Source of the DNA: Ardenticatenales bacterium
GTDB taxonomy: Bacteria > Chloroflexota > Anaerolineae > Promineifilales > Promineifilaceae
DNA length: 64,000 bases
Direction: 5' to 3'
Assembly (NCBI GenBank): GCA_020634515.1
Contig: JACKBL010000002.1
Location: forward strand, 434,001-498,000
Positions 1-10,400 of this stretch are shown piece by piece (position 1 is the first letter of the stretch; every line of letters begins with the position of its first letter). The notes beneath the pieces are model-generated. The model was given only the letters and a program-made list of their open reading frames with translations. It was not told where the DNA came from and ran no database searches. The position numbers and the translations under genes were made by a program.

Positions 1-1
1 G

Positions 2-901
2 ACTACGATTATGCTTCCCGAGACCATAGATGGTTTATCTTATGGTCCCCCGCAGTGGTCTTCAGATAAAACCAAGTTAATGTTTGCCGTATTCAATCCC
101 GTGGAAAACGCAGGTGGATTCTGGGTTTCAGATCCTACTGGTACTAATCTACACCAGGTTGGTCCGAAGTATCCGCGAGAAATCAACCACGATCAGGTTT
201 CTGGAATAGCTGGGTTTGGTTGGTCCTTCACGAACGACTGGTTTGCCTATGCTAATTTTTATTCCCCTATAGATTGGAGACTATTCTTGCTGGACATGTC
301 TTCTGGGAATAGCATCCAAACCGGGGTCAACATGTATTGGGCTGTCTGGTCGCCGTATGACAACCGTCTGGCTTACATTACGATAGATAATGATGCCTTG
401 TACATAGCCGCGCCAGAATCATTCGACCAGCCACAGAGGTACGGTCACGAGGAGTATGTGGGCACGATGGCCTGGCATCCAACGGAGAATAAGATTCTGG
501 TAGGCACAGGCGACAATTTCGTCATAAGCAGCCTGAACAAGTTGTGGTCGCTGGATCTGGATACAGGTCAATGGCAGCTCATTGGTTCATTTCCCTATCT
601 ATCGCGGATGGCATATTCACCTGATGGCACGCTCATTGCAGTTGATTCCCAACATGCAGCCAGAAAGCTATCCACGTTGACTATCGTGGACGCAGATTCA
701 GGCGAAAACATTGCCCAAATCGAGAAGGCGAACACATTTTTCCATCGTCTGGATTGGCTAGATGTACAAACCGTTGCCATCAGTACACGCGACAACATAC
801 TGGTCTTTCCTGTGCAGCAGCCTGAGAGTACCTACTGGGTCTTTGATGAGAACAGTCCGATTTATGCATATTATGAACACATTCAAATTGCTGATTGGTG
901 A
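2..901 (+). CDS. TolB-like beta-propeller protein, 5' partial
   Basis: The reading frame is open to the window edge, so the N-terminus is probably missing; the first ATG in view is at 11. The visible ~300 residues consist of repeated blade-like units with TolB/PD40 character: segments such as PPQWSSDKTKLMF, YWAVWSPYDNRLAYI, TMAWHPTENKILV and RMAYSPDGTLIAV, where a W/SPDG turn is followed by a beta strand. This pattern is known for extracytoplasmic WD40-like propellers. No signal peptide or catalytic motif can be seen in this part. Base composition is clearly less GC-rich than most of the window and no TGCCGGCA octamer occurs. An IS lies about 185 bp downstream. Function unknown. Confidence 0.7.
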   Translation, partial: TTIMLPETIDGLSYGPPQWSSDKTKLMFAVFNPVENAGGFWVSDPTGTNLHQVGPKYPREINHDQVSGIAGFGWSFTNDWFAYANFYSPIDWRLFLLDMSSGNSIQTGVNMYWAVWSPYDNRLAYITIDNDALYIAAPESFDQPQRYGHEEYVGTMAWHPTENKILVGTGDNFVISSLNKLWSLDLDTGQWQLIGSFPYLSRMAYSPDGTLIAVDSQHAARKLSTLTIVDADSGENIAQIEKANTFFHRLDWLDVQTVAISTRDNILVFPVQQPESTYWVFDENSPIYAYYEHIQIADW

Positions 902-1086
902 GGAAGGTCCTTCTTCAGAGGCGGGTGTTTTTGAGAGCGTGTTGCAGAAGTAGCGGATGGGTTGGGTGAATTGTGTCGGAGTCGCTTTTAAAAAAGCGGA
1001 AAATGGGGCGGCACGGGTCAAATTGTGCCAATGTCGTTGTTTTGTTTAGGTGAGACCACAGTTAATCGTGGTCGGTTAACATGTTT
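902..1086. other. Short intergenic stretch before IS element
   Basis: No convincing gene, hairpin or promoter is visible between the stop of the propeller gene and the left end of the IS element. Confidence 0.5.
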
Positions 1087-2925
1087 TTGACTCTTCCGAA
1101 AAAAGCCTCAACCACCAACTGGTTGAGGCATGACATAATTAGCGGTACCAACTTGAAAAACAAGCCGCCGCTCGAAAATAATGCCCCGACGATAGAAAAT
1201 AGCTATCAAAAGGGCTGTTAGCGACAAAAATAGAGACAAAATGAAAGCCCCAGACATATTTTCATCCAATTGGGACGCTTGTTCGAGATAGTAATGCGTA
1301 AGACGATGAACATTAACCAACAAGGCCGACCCCAGAACGACCATTTGCGAACGAATCAAGCCGCGCACCGGCAGCTTGCCTCCCGCAAAGGGGTTCTTGA
1401 CCGAACGCACCGTCGCCTCTACGCCTGCACGAACCCCATTGTTCGTAGCGGTAATCCGTTGTCGCAACACAGCCACCTGGATAGCGCGCGTGTTTACCAG
1501 CAACGTCGGCCCACTGCGCTTACGCGGCTGAACCCGACATTCCTTTTGGAAAAAGGGGCATTCCGCACAAACATCGCTCGCCAATCGTGCCAACCAACGC
1601 CCCTCTTTCTGCCCCGGCTCCAAAATAGCCAATTGCCCCTGCGGACAACTGACCTGTTCTGGTATGCCGTCGTCTGTCAACTGCCAACTGTATTGCTCCC
1701 AACCCCACTGCTTCCCTTGCGATTTACCGCCGCGCAGACGAGATGGATGCAATTCTGTCCCATGCGCGTCGCACGCTTCTTCGGACTTGGGGCCGGTGTA
1801 ACCGCCATCCACCGTCATTTTATCGACCTGATGGCCGCGTTCAGCCTGTTCGGCCAACGATTGCGCCAGCAATTGACCATCATCGGTGTTGTTGCTGGCT
1901 GTTTGTACGCTGGTTATCAGTTGCACTGGGTTTTCTGGGTCGCACGTTTCGCTAACGTTGCTCACAAAGTCGCGATACCGCTCCCCATTTTTCTCCCGAT
2001 ACGTCGCTTCCGGGTCATGGGGCGATTGCAAACTGTCGGCGGTAATTTCTTTTGGTTCCCGCAATCGAATCGTCTCGTCATCTTCTATATTGATACTGTT
2101 CGCGCAATACCCGCGCTACCAACGCCCTGGCTTCTGTTGCCCCCTCTTCCGCTTCCAATTCCGACAACAAGGCCACCAGCAGTTTTCCTGTTTGCCGCAA
2201 ATAATCGGGAACTTCTTCGTTTTTCAACCGATAACAGATATGGCGCGGTTGTTTAACCACATACGCTGCCTGTTCTTGCCGCCAAATCGCTTGACGCGCT
2301 TCTGGCAAGGCCGTTACCCCTTGCTGCAAAACGCGCAATACCAATTCCAGACGACTACCCATAGCGATATTGCTCAACAATTGGGTGCTGTCCATCCGCT
2401 GCCAGCCCACTTTCAGCTTCAATTTCTCTATCTGTTCATCGGTTATGACCCCAAAGACAACTTCATACAGGTTTTCTCCCGTTGTCTCGGCATGTTCCCG
2501 CACACGCCGCCGATGATTTTGGAAGGTTCGCAGCGTGGGAACGTTTTGGCTCAAATCGTCCAGACCCAATGCGTATCGTGTTTGCAGGTCAAATTGCAAA
2601 TGCCGCTCCAATTCTTCATCAGTCCAACCAAAGCCGTCTTTGAGCATATCGCCGCCTACCAGAACGTTGACGGGCGCGTTAGGACGCGAATCGGTTTCGC
2701 TGTACAAGAGGGCGAACCGTCCTTCGGGAATGCGCCTGAAAACCTCTGTGCGGAACACGCCGGCCCAGGAATCGTGCAATTGCTGGCGCATTTTGTCGGG
2801 CATCAAGAGGTCGCTGTTGAAGAAATTGGGTTGTTGATGTTGGTTGTTTTTACGAAACATAGGCTATTTTCCTGCAAGGAATGATGCCACTTTTTAGCGA
2901 CTTGACCTTTTTTCGGGAAAGTCAA
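1087..2925 (-). mobile_element. IS1182-family insertion sequence
   Basis: A transposase region on the minus strand is bracketed by imperfect ~25-bp terminal inverted repeats. The left end starts TTGACTCTTCCGAAAAAAG (from 1087) and the right end, read on the minus strand from 2925, starts TTGACTTTCCCGAAAAAAG. I could not identify a clear target-site duplication. The element lacks the TGCCGGCA octamer that is frequent elsewhere, in keeping with arrival from another replicon. Total length about 1.84 kb is typical for IS1182 relatives. Confidence 0.8.
1108..2860 (-). pseudogene. IS1182-type transposase with frameshift
   Basis: The N-terminal part (2860 down to 2078) carries the DUF772-like region and the first catalytic Asp (MDSTQLLSN, about residue 156). 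It ends at a TGA in the sequence REQYQYRR. The C-terminal part continues in the neighbouring frame from about 2095: NIEDDETIRLREPKEI, then SLQSPHDPEATYR, the second Asp (MTVDGGYTGP), a Cys-rich segment (CAECPFFQKEC) and the third acidic residue (VEATVRSVKNP). The conserved order of blocks shows that one protein of about 580 residues was intended. No slippery heptamer is evident at the junction, so I read it as a single-base indel mutation rather than programmed frameshifting. A sequencing error is possible. Confidence 0.75.
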
Positions 2926-3050
2926 TATTAATGGTGCGCATCATTGACAAAGTTTCACGGCTGGGGAGGATTCATATGCCTCTCCCGCCCTCGACACCCC
3001 CGTAATTTGGCGAGGGTATTGTAAATTGAGAATTGCTGCTTGCGGTCGGT

Positions 3051-4115
3051 TCAATTTTCCGGGTTGGGCGGCGGTGTGTGCGGGCGGGAGCGGGCGTGGA
3101 AGATCTGCCGCCAGTCGAGGCGGGCGGCGGCGATGATGCCGAGGACGGTTTGGGGCAGGATGACGACGGCGTGGTAGATAAGGCCGTAGCTGAGGGCGAG
3201 GGCTTCGTCGCGCAGCCCGACCAGACCAAGTATCCAGATGGTGAGCCACTCGAAAACGCCGACTTTGGCGGGGGTGGAGGGGGGGGTGAGGCCGATGCTG
3301 AGGATGGTGTGCAGCAGGGTGGCTTCGAGGAGGCCGAAGGGGAGGCCGAGGGCGGGGAAGAGGATGAGGGGGGTGAGGATGCCGAGGAAGGCGATGAAGG
3401 CGGAGAGGAGGACGAGGACGAGGGTCTGGCGGTGGCTGCGGAGGGCGGAGAGGCCAAGCAGCCCGGATCCGACGAGGCGCATGAGGCGGCGCATGAAGCG
3501 GTCACGCAGGGATGCCGGCACAAATCGCATTCCCCACTCGAACAAACGCAGCACCCACTCGGCGCGGTAGGCGATGAGGGTGAGGCCGAGGGCGGCCAGG
3601 CTGGTGATGATCAGGAGGGAGGGGACGTAGTTGGTGACAAATGCCGGCAGCACCACAAATGGCAACGCCAGGGCAATCGTCAACGCCAGCATCAGCGAGT
3701 CCAGCGTTTTCTCCAGCACCAACGTCCCCAGCGAGCGCGCTTTGACGCCCGCCGTATCCTGCTCCAACGCATAAATGCGGGCCACTTCCCCCAGGCGGAT
3801 CACCAGATTCACAAACTGCCCCAACGTCATGGCCCAAAACAGGCCGGGCAGCGAAGGCGGCGGCGTGGTGGGATAATAGAGAAGCTGCCAGCGCCACGCC
3901 TTCGCCAGCATGGTGAGCAGGATGACGGCCAGCCCCAGGAAAATGTACGTGAGATGGGCGTGTAGGATGGCCTGTCCTACTTCCGCCAGATTCACCTGGC
4001 GCACCGCCAGCCACATGATGCCCACGCCTACCAGCAGCCCCAGCAGCACGCGCAGCCAGGGAAAACCGTGGCCGGCATCGGTGGGGGGTGGGGGCATTTC
4101 TTGTTGTCTGATCAT
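3051..4115 (-). CDS. Flippase-like integral membrane protein (LPG_synthase_TM / YbhN family)
   Basis: The 354-residue product has about eight hydrophobic segments in the order expected for the lysylphosphatidylglycerol-synthase transmembrane domain family. Visible hallmarks are the first TM helix (LLGLLVGVGIMWLAVRQV), the following AKAWRWQLLYYP, and the central GEVARIYALEQ/LGTLVLEKTLD block. The late segment has SIGLTPPSTPAKVGVFEWLTIWILG, matching the family pattern of P/S-rich turns before G.E. The C-terminus is a short polar tail. Related proteins act in lipid or glycolipid handling at the membrane, but no LPG-synthase catalytic domain is attached. It is the last gene of the minus-strand cluster that begins near 14.0 kb, 78 nt after a C25-type lipoprotein. 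Two divergent roles, lipid flippase or glycan-lipid partner, cannot be separated from sequence. Confidence 0.8.
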   Translation of the reverse strand: MIRQQEMPPPPTDAGHGFPWLRVLLGLLVGVGIMWLAVRQVNLAEVGQAILHAHLTYIFLGLAVILLTMLAKAWRWQLLYYPTTPPPSLPGLFWAMTLGQFVNLVIRLGEVARIYALEQDTAGVKARSLGTLVLEKTLDSLMLALTIALALPFVVLPAFVTNYVPSLLIITSLAALGLTLIAYRAEWVLRLFEWGMRFVPASLRDRFMRRLMRLVGSGLLGLSALRSHRQTLVLVLLSAFIAFLGILTPLILFPALGLPFGLLEATLLHTILSIGLTPPSTPAKVGVFEWLTIWILGLVGLRDEALALSYGLIYHAVVILPQTVLGIIAAARLDWRQIFHARSRPHTPPPNPEN

Positions 4116-4193
4116 GTTGTATGCGCGGATGGCCGGTAGGTTAATTCGCTGAATTGACGGGACAAGACAGCGTCTTGGTCGATAGTAAAGGCG

Positions 4194-6302
4194 CTAGGGG
4201 CGCCGGATAAGGGCGGATGGGTCGCCTAACAGCCCGAAAGTATCGCTGATTTCGCGCAGGCTGTCGAATTCCACGTTCAGGTTGGCTTTGGCCTGTCGCA
4301 ACGCATCGCCGATACGCTGCACATGGGGGTCGTGGATGGCGGAAACGAGGCCGGTGGCAAAAGGCTCCTGGCTGGTGGAGAGGGTGAGGCTGGTGGCGGC
4401 AATGAGCAGCACGGGACCACCGGGGTGGCGCAGCAGCGTTTCGGAAATGGCGTCTACGTCGGGGTGGGCAAAGAAGCCGGTGAGGCAGGTGAATTGCAGC
4501 ACGATGGGCGGCGCGTTGTTTTCCTCCAGGTTGGCGACGGCGTCCGCGCTGAATACGTCATCCTTGCCCCACATGTCGGTGCTGCCGTGGCCCGTATAAG
4601 TGACCAGCCAGGCTCCTTCGTTCCACGCCTGGGTCACCTGGTCGGCGTTGGCCCCATAGAGCCGCGCGGCTGCGGCGTTGAGTCCCGACTGGTTGACAAG
4701 GGCATCGCTGAAGCGGGCAAATTCGCGGCTGGTTCCGTCGGCGGTGAAGATGGCGTAGGGGGCGGGTTGGCCCTGTTCGTAGGCCAGGGTGCGTTGGACG
4801 AGGTTGCCGGCTGTGCCGGCATCGGCGACAGGCCAACGCCCCACAGCCAGATTGGGTCGGCCATCGTCATCCACGTCCGCCAGGCGGGCATCGCTGATGG
4901 TTTCGCCGCTGAACTGGGCGGCAATGAGCAGCGGCGGCACCAGATTGACCGGATGCAGCCCCAGATAGTCCCGATAGTCGTAGGTGGCTTCGCCCACGAG
5001 GAGGAGGTAGCGGGGTTGGGGCGGCTGCCACGTTTGCATGGCGAAGCGGAGAAAGGTGCGAATGCTTTCCGGTGATTCCAGGCCCGCGCCAAACTGGTCG
5101 TAGATTTCCGCCAGGGGGACCTGGGCGACGCGGAGGCCCTGTTTCTGCCGCGCGGCGGCGAGAGGGGCAAGCGCGGGGAGCAGTGCGTCCGGGCTAATGA
5201 TGATCAGGTCGGCCTGGTTGTCCGGAGCGCGCCAGGCGGTCTCGCGCAGGGGCGCTATGGCGGTGGGCCGGCGGAACGCGCCGGGGCCGACGGCGGCGAG
5301 GCGCAATCCAGCGGGCACGGCCAGCGAGACGCGGCCATCTGGCTGCGTTTCGCCGCGCAGTTGGCGCGGGCGGCGCGGGTCGGTGATGTCAAAGAGGAGG
5401 GGCGGGGCGGAGAAGCCGGTCAGGTCCAGCGTTCCGGCGGCCTCCGTCAGCCCATCGTACCAGTCGTCCACGGCGATGGGCGGGGCGCTGTAGGTGATTT
5501 CGACCCAATCCAGCAGGGAGATGTCCAGGAAGGCCGCGCCAGGGGCGCTGTTGTCCAGGGTGAGGGTGTTTTCGCCGGGGTGAAGGGTTCCTGCCGGCAT
5601 TTCCAGATCAACGGTGACGTAGGTTTCGCCATCCCACTGTACTTGACCGACGGGTTGGTCGTTGACGCGCACATCCAGGTCGTGGTCATTTTTGACGCCG
5701 CGGTCGGTGGTGGTTCCGTAGAGATGCAGGCGCAGGCTGCCGCCGCCGTCGCCGATGGCGGGCAGGGCAAAGGGGAGGGTGACGGCTTGTTCGACCTGGA
5801 TGGTTTGCCAGAACCAGGGTTCTTGCGGGTGGGCGGGCGTGAAGGCGGAGCTGCGGTAGAGGGTGTTGTTTTCCAGGTGGTGGGTGCGGGCGAGGTGGGT
5901 GAGGGGGGTGGCGCTGCCGGCATTTGCCAGATCGGCGACAGGTATGACGGGGCCGCCATCCGCGCCGGCCAGGGTGAGCAAGTAGGGGCGAAACTTCGTG
6001 TAGCGATTGTCGGTAGCCAGGCCGTAGAAGATGAGGGCGTTGTCGGCGACGAGGAAGGGAACGGCCTCGCCGCCGGTGGTGAGGGTGGCGGTGGACCAGT
6101 CGATGGTTGCCGGGTTGGCGAAGGGGGCCAGCTCGGCGGGGGTGAGGCGGTAGAAGCCGTCCGCTTGCACCATGATTTTGAGTGTGCCGGCATTGGCGCT
6201 GATGGCGGGCGTGGGTGTGGGCGGGGGAAGATGCCGGCATGAAACCAGCCACAACCCCGTCCCGAACAACAGCCCAACCAGACGCAGTGGGAGACGCATC
6301 AC
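4194..6302 (-). CDS. C25 (gingipain-like) peptidase, lipoprotein
   Basis: The 702-residue product starts with a lipoprotein signal; LWLVSC gives a lipobox with Cys near residue 22, followed by a short Pro/Thr linker. A beta-rich region of about 300 residues precedes the C25 peptidase domain. This domain shows LLVGEATYDYRDYLG, the catalytic His motif VTYTGHGSTDMWG, and the catalytic Cys motif VLQFTCLTGFF, in the order known for gingipain-type cysteine peptidases. A second C25 protein is encoded two genes upstream. Spacing to the preceding gene is 13 nt, so the two are probably co-transcribed. It most likely acts outside the cell, anchored to the membrane by its lipid. The substrate is unknown; processing of neighbouring surface proteins is only an inference. 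Confidence 0.85.
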   Translation of the reverse strand: MMRLPLRLVGLLFGTGLWLVSCRHLPPPTPTPAISANAGTLKIMVQADGFYRLTPAELAPFANPATIDWSTATLTTGGEAVPFLVADNALIFYGLATDNRYTKFRPYLLTLAGADGGPVIPVADLANAGSATPLTHLARTHHLENNTLYRSSAFTPAHPQEPWFWQTIQVEQAVTLPFALPAIGDGGGSLRLHLYGTTTDRGVKNDHDLDVRVNDQPVGQVQWDGETYVTVDLEMPAGTLHPGENTLTLDNSAPGAAFLDISLLDWVEITYSAPPIAVDDWYDGLTEAAGTLDLTGFSAPPLLFDITDPRRPRQLRGETQPDGRVSLAVPAGLRLAAVGPGAFRRPTAIAPLRETAWRAPDNQADLIIISPDALLPALAPLAAARQKQGLRVAQVPLAEIYDQFGAGLESPESIRTFLRFAMQTWQPPQPRYLLLVGEATYDYRDYLGLHPVNLVPPLLIAAQFSGETISDARLADVDDDGRPNLAVGRWPVADAGTAGNLVQRTLAYEQGQPAPYAIFTADGTSREFARFSDALVNQSGLNAAAARLYGANADQVTQAWNEGAWLVTYTGHGSTDMWGKDDVFSADAVANLEENNAPPIVLQFTCLTGFFAHPDVDAISETLLRHPGGPVLLIAATSLTLSTSQEPFATGLVSAIHDPHVQRIGDALRQAKANLNVEFDSLREISDTFGLLGDPSALIRRP

Positions 6303-6315
6303 CCGAATCCGCGCC

Positions 6316-7434
6316 TTATTGACCGGATCCGCGGCGCGTGAAGAACAAAATAGAGCCGTAGACGCCGGCGAGGAAAATCATCATGGCGGCGCAGAATCCA
6401 AGCCAGAGCAGCACACGGCCCCGTACTGCCTGCGACGCCTCGCCCGTTGTTTGCGCGGCTTCGCCGGAAAGCGGCGGAAGGCCGCTGCTGTTTGTGCCCG
6501 GTTCGAGCGCGCTGGTCGCCTGGGGCGCGGGGAACTGGCTGCCGGGGGTGACGGCCGGCTCCTGGATGGGATACGACGGCAATTCGCCATTCTCGGCGAA
6601 ATCAGGGGTGGGCAGTCCGGGGTAGGCATCCGTTGGCGGTTGCGTCACGGGCACGATGCCGGGGGAGAGGGTGGCGGTTGGCTCCGTTTGCGCGACTTCC
6701 GCGGCCGTCGTGGCCGTGGGGAACTGGAAGGGGGTGGCCGTGGGGTTGCCCTGCACGGAAATGGGCGTGCGCGTGGCCGTGGCGGTGGGCGCGGGCGTGT
6801 TCGTGGGGGTGATGGGCTGCGTGGGCAAGATCGGGACGGTGGCGGTGGGCGCGGGATTGGTGGGCGTGGGCGTGATGGTGGGGACGTTGGTGCTGGTGGG
6901 CAGTGGGGTGGGGTTTTGGCTGGGGGTGGTTGCCAGCACGGCGGGGGTGGCGGTGGGCGTGGCGCCGGCAATGATGGAGAGGGGGCCGAAGGTGTTTTCG
7001 CTGCTGTCCGTTTCCACTTCCACCAGCCTGTACCAATAGGTTTGGCCGGCGGTGACGGTGGCGTCGGTGACGCTGTAATCCGAGCCGTTTAGTTCGCCGC
7101 CGATCGCTTCCACAAAGCCGATGCCGGGGTCGGTGTAGCCGCCGGTGGCGTTGTTAGCGCGTTCCACGCGGAAGCCGGCGGTATTGAATTCGGTGGCCGT
7201 GCCCCAGGTGACGAGGATGGCGTTTTCTTGCGCCTGGACGTGGAAGTAGCTGAGGGTGATGGCGTTGGGGTCGGTGGTGGGAGAGATGCCGGCCGTATCC
7301 GCCGCCACGCGCTGATGGGTGAAAATGGATGCGCCAAGCAGCAAGCCCAAAACCAGTCCCAAACGGGCGACAAAGCGCGTTTGGCCGTGCCAATATGTTT
7401 CTTGCCAGAGGAGTTTTTTCATAACGTTTGCCAT
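6316..7434 (-). CDS. Surface protein: Fn3-like domain, Thr/Pro-rich stalk, C-terminal TM
   Basis: The product (372 aa) has an N-terminal hydrophobic signal (residues ~23-45, ending near RVAADT). One fibronectin-like beta domain follows (ITLSYFHVQAQENAILVTWGTATEFNTAGF... TYWYRLVEVET). Then comes a long Thr/Pro-rich linker of about 130 residues and a C-terminal transmembrane helix (LLWLGFCAAMMIFLAGVYG) with a basic tail. The architecture suggests a domain displayed on a stalk from the membrane. The Fn3-like unit is similar to that of the 170-residue protein encoded at 11526-12038. It lies between two C25 peptidase genes. No enzymatic motif is seen. The start could be the first ATG (7434) or a second one four codons later. 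Confidence 0.8.
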   Translation of the reverse strand: MANVMKKLLWQETYWHGQTRFVARLGLVLGLLLGASIFTHQRVAADTAGISPTTDPNAITLSYFHVQAQENAILVTWGTATEFNTAGFRVERANNATGGYTDPGIGFVEAIGGELNGSDYSVTDATVTAGQTYWYRLVEVETDSSENTFGPLSIIAGATPTATPAVLATTPSQNPTPLPTSTNVPTITPTPTNPAPTATVPILPTQPITPTNTPAPTATATRTPISVQGNPTATPFQFPTATTAAEVAQTEPTATLSPGIVPVTQPPTDAYPGLPTPDFAENGELPSYPIQEPAVTPGSQFPAPQATSALEPGTNSSGLPPLSGEAAQTTGEASQAVRGRVLLWLGFCAAMMIFLAGVYGSILFFTRRGSGQ

Positions 7435-7493
7435 TCCTTATGCAGAATAGCGGTATTATAACAAAGAAAGAGAGGCAGGACGCCTCCTGGCTG

Positions 7494-10400
7494 TCAACGT
7501 TTCATGAAAGGCAGATAGACGTTGTTGTTCCGTTCGCCCGCGTCCAGCGTCAGCAGTGGTCCCGCCAGATTGTTGCTTTCGTCCGATTCCGCCACTTGCG
7601 CCTGTGAGTCCACCAGGGCGAAAACTTCGTGCGCCGTCGCCGCGGGGGTGAAGCCTGTGAGCGTGGTCACCTGCACCGTTTGCGTCGCGCCGGCGGCCAG
7701 TTGCGGGACATGAACAAACCCGGACGTGTACAGGTTCACCTCGTCCGGCGTGATGGGATCGCCCGCCGCGAAGGGGGGATCGAGGAAAACGTCCACGTCG
7801 AAGGGTTGGGTGATGTTCACCACCCCCGCGTTTTTGATGGTCACGCCAATTAGGACCGGCTCATTGGCGTAGACGGGCGGACCGCTGAGCATTTGCAATT
7901 CGCCCACGATTTGCAGGTCGGGCTGCTGGTTGCCCGGCGTGGGCGTGATGGGGGGCGGGGGCGTGGTGGTGGGACCAACAAGGGGGATGATGGCTGTGCC
8001 GGCATTGTCGCCATCGTCGTTGTCCAGGCCGGGAGAGGTGACGAAGGCCTGGTTGCTGACCTGGTTGCCGGCAAAACCGCCATCCACCCGCGCCTCAACA
8101 TACAACGTCACGCTGTCGCCCCATTCCATCGCCTCGTCCACGGTGACGCTTACCTGGCTGCCGGCGGCGTCCACGAGCAGGGGGGCGGCGGCGTAGGCGC
8201 GGATAAAGGTGAGGCCGGCGGAGAGCTGATTGAGGATGGTGGGCTTGACGGGATAGATGCCGTTGTTGGTGACGGTGAGGACGAAAGTGACGAGGTCGCC
8301 GGGGGCCGCCTGGGGCGGGTCGGCGCTGTGCGCCAGGTGCAGGTCGGGGCGCATGAGGTGCATGGCCGGGTCGCCTTGCAGGGTGAAGGTGTAGAGCAGC
8401 GAGGTGTGCCGCCCTGTGTTCAGGTAGGCGATTTTGGCGGCGGAAATGGCGTCGCCGATGGCGGCGTCACCGTCGAGGAAGAGGCTGTCGTAGAAGGCGT
8501 CGAGGAGGACGGTGTGTTCGTCGGGGTAGGCGAGGCCGGTGGAGGACCAGTGGGCGGCTGTGCCGGCATTTCCCCGCAGAAACGTCTCCCCCAATCCCGG
8601 CAAACCGGGCGCGGCGAAGTACCCGTCCAGGCAATCGGCGCTGAGGATGACGGTCGGCTTCTGCCCATTGCTCCAGAAACTGGTGTTCGCCGTGTTCAGA
8701 ATGGCCGGTTCGGCCCCCCACTGCGTGATGCCGCCGTGGCCGCGATAGTGGAACAGAGGCGCGCCGCTGTTGGGGTTGCTGAGGTAATCAAGCTGCAAGG
8801 TTGCCAGGATCGCTTCCACGTCCGCGCCGGTGGGGTTGTCCGGGAGGCAGAGCGGGTCCACGACGGTGTTGAAGGAGGCGGGGAAGTGGGAGGCCATGTC
8901 GTGGTTTTCCTGGCAAAAGCTGCTGCCATCGTCGGCGACGAAGAGGATGTTTTGCTGCCAGGATGCCGGCATTAACTGGTTCTGCTCATAAAGAATGATT
9001 TTGTTGATGACGTTGGTCGCCTCCGTCGGCGACTGCGCCGCGATGCGCCCTAGCGCCACGTCGGGCAGCAGATCATCCCCCACCAGCAGCGTCATGGGAA
9101 AATCGGTGGGGATGCGCCCCTGGAACCGGTCCACGAATTCCAACCCCGTGGGCACAAACTGCGGCTCGTTGTCGTCCGGGAAGCTGTTGCTCTGGTCGTG
9201 GTTGGGGTTGTCCGTGGCGTCGCCGACGAGGGTGACGTAGCGGGGGGGCGTGGTCCAGTTGGCCAGGGCGTAGGCGAGGAAGTTTTGCACGGCGGCGGGC
9301 GTGGGCATGCCGGCGCCAAACTGGTCAATCACGTCCGTGATGCGCACGAGGTGTGTGCCGTAGCCGCCGAAGCGGGGGTCCTGGCGGTGCGCGGCGAGGA
9401 CGTTGGCCGCGTCCATCAGGTCGGGGTAGACGATGGCCAGCCAGTCCGCCTGCCCATCGGCGGGATCGAGGCTGGCGGGGATGACTTGGGTGATGCCGGC
9501 AGGTTGGTGGATTTGCGTGGTGACGAGGTACTGCGTGCCGGCATCGTGGCTTGTGCCAAACGTGTACGTGTACGGTCCCGTGCCGGAGATGTTGGCCGCC
9601 GTCATGGGGATATTGACGGGTTGGGCGCGGTCGCTGATGTCCCAGACAAAAACGGCGTCTGGGTCATTGCCGCTGAATCCCTGCACGTCGAAGCGGCGTG
9701 CTCCGCCCACCTCGTCGCTAAAGAGCAGCTCGTCGTCGTCGGCGATGAACAGGCGCGTGTAATCCACTGTGATGCGGTTGAGGTAGAAGTGATGGGTGCG
9801 GTTGACGGTGACGTCGAAGGTGTTGCTCCCGTTGACGACGGCGCTGAGGGGCACGGCGCCGGAGACGTTTTCGTTACGCAGGCCGCTCCAACTGCCGGTG
9901 GCCGGGTTGGGCTGCCCATTCATGGTGACGGTGACGCTACTGCTGTCTTCGCGGGTGTTGAATTCGGCGGTGAAGGTGGCGTCGGGGCCGGCGGCGGCGG
10001 GATGCGGCAGGTTGACGGTGTATGAGCGGTTGAGCTGGTCCAGCCGTTCCCAAAACCAGGCGTCCGGTTCATTGGGGAACTCGTCCCAGTTGTCCGTCCA
10101 GGTGGAAAAGAATTTGCCGATGGGTTCGGCGGTGACGGAGGAGAGCCAGGTGGTGGCGGCGGGGTAAGTGGTGATGTTGCCGGCATCGGCGATCAGGTCG
10201 GCGGTATCGTCCGCCCAGAGCCAGAAGAGGTTGTTGGCGATGTACTGTAGCTCCAGCCGCGAGCGCCCGGAGACCCAGCCAAAGAAGCGGATTTTTTCGT
10301 CGGCCTCAAACTGGTTGTCCCCATCTCCCACGAACTGGTAAGCGACGGGGTCGCCCCAGCGCATGAGGTGGAAGGTGTGTGGGTTGACGGCGGCGACGTT

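Noticed and set aside
2085..2100. Programmed frameshift in the IS1182 transposase
   Set aside because: No slippery heptamer or following hairpin that I can see; IS1182 elements normally use a single frame.
1270..2884. Long plus-strand frames across the IS1182 element
   Set aside because: Antisense to clear transposase motifs on the minus strand.
3033..3965. Long plus-strand frame of about 310 codons opposite the flippase gene
   Set aside because: Gly/Glu/Asp-rich shadow of a GC-rich membrane gene; no protein family features.
4143..4190. A further copy of the TAGGACAATT repeat (TAATTCGCTGAATTGACGGG)
   Set aside because: Only about 15 bp match and the paired second hairpin is missing.
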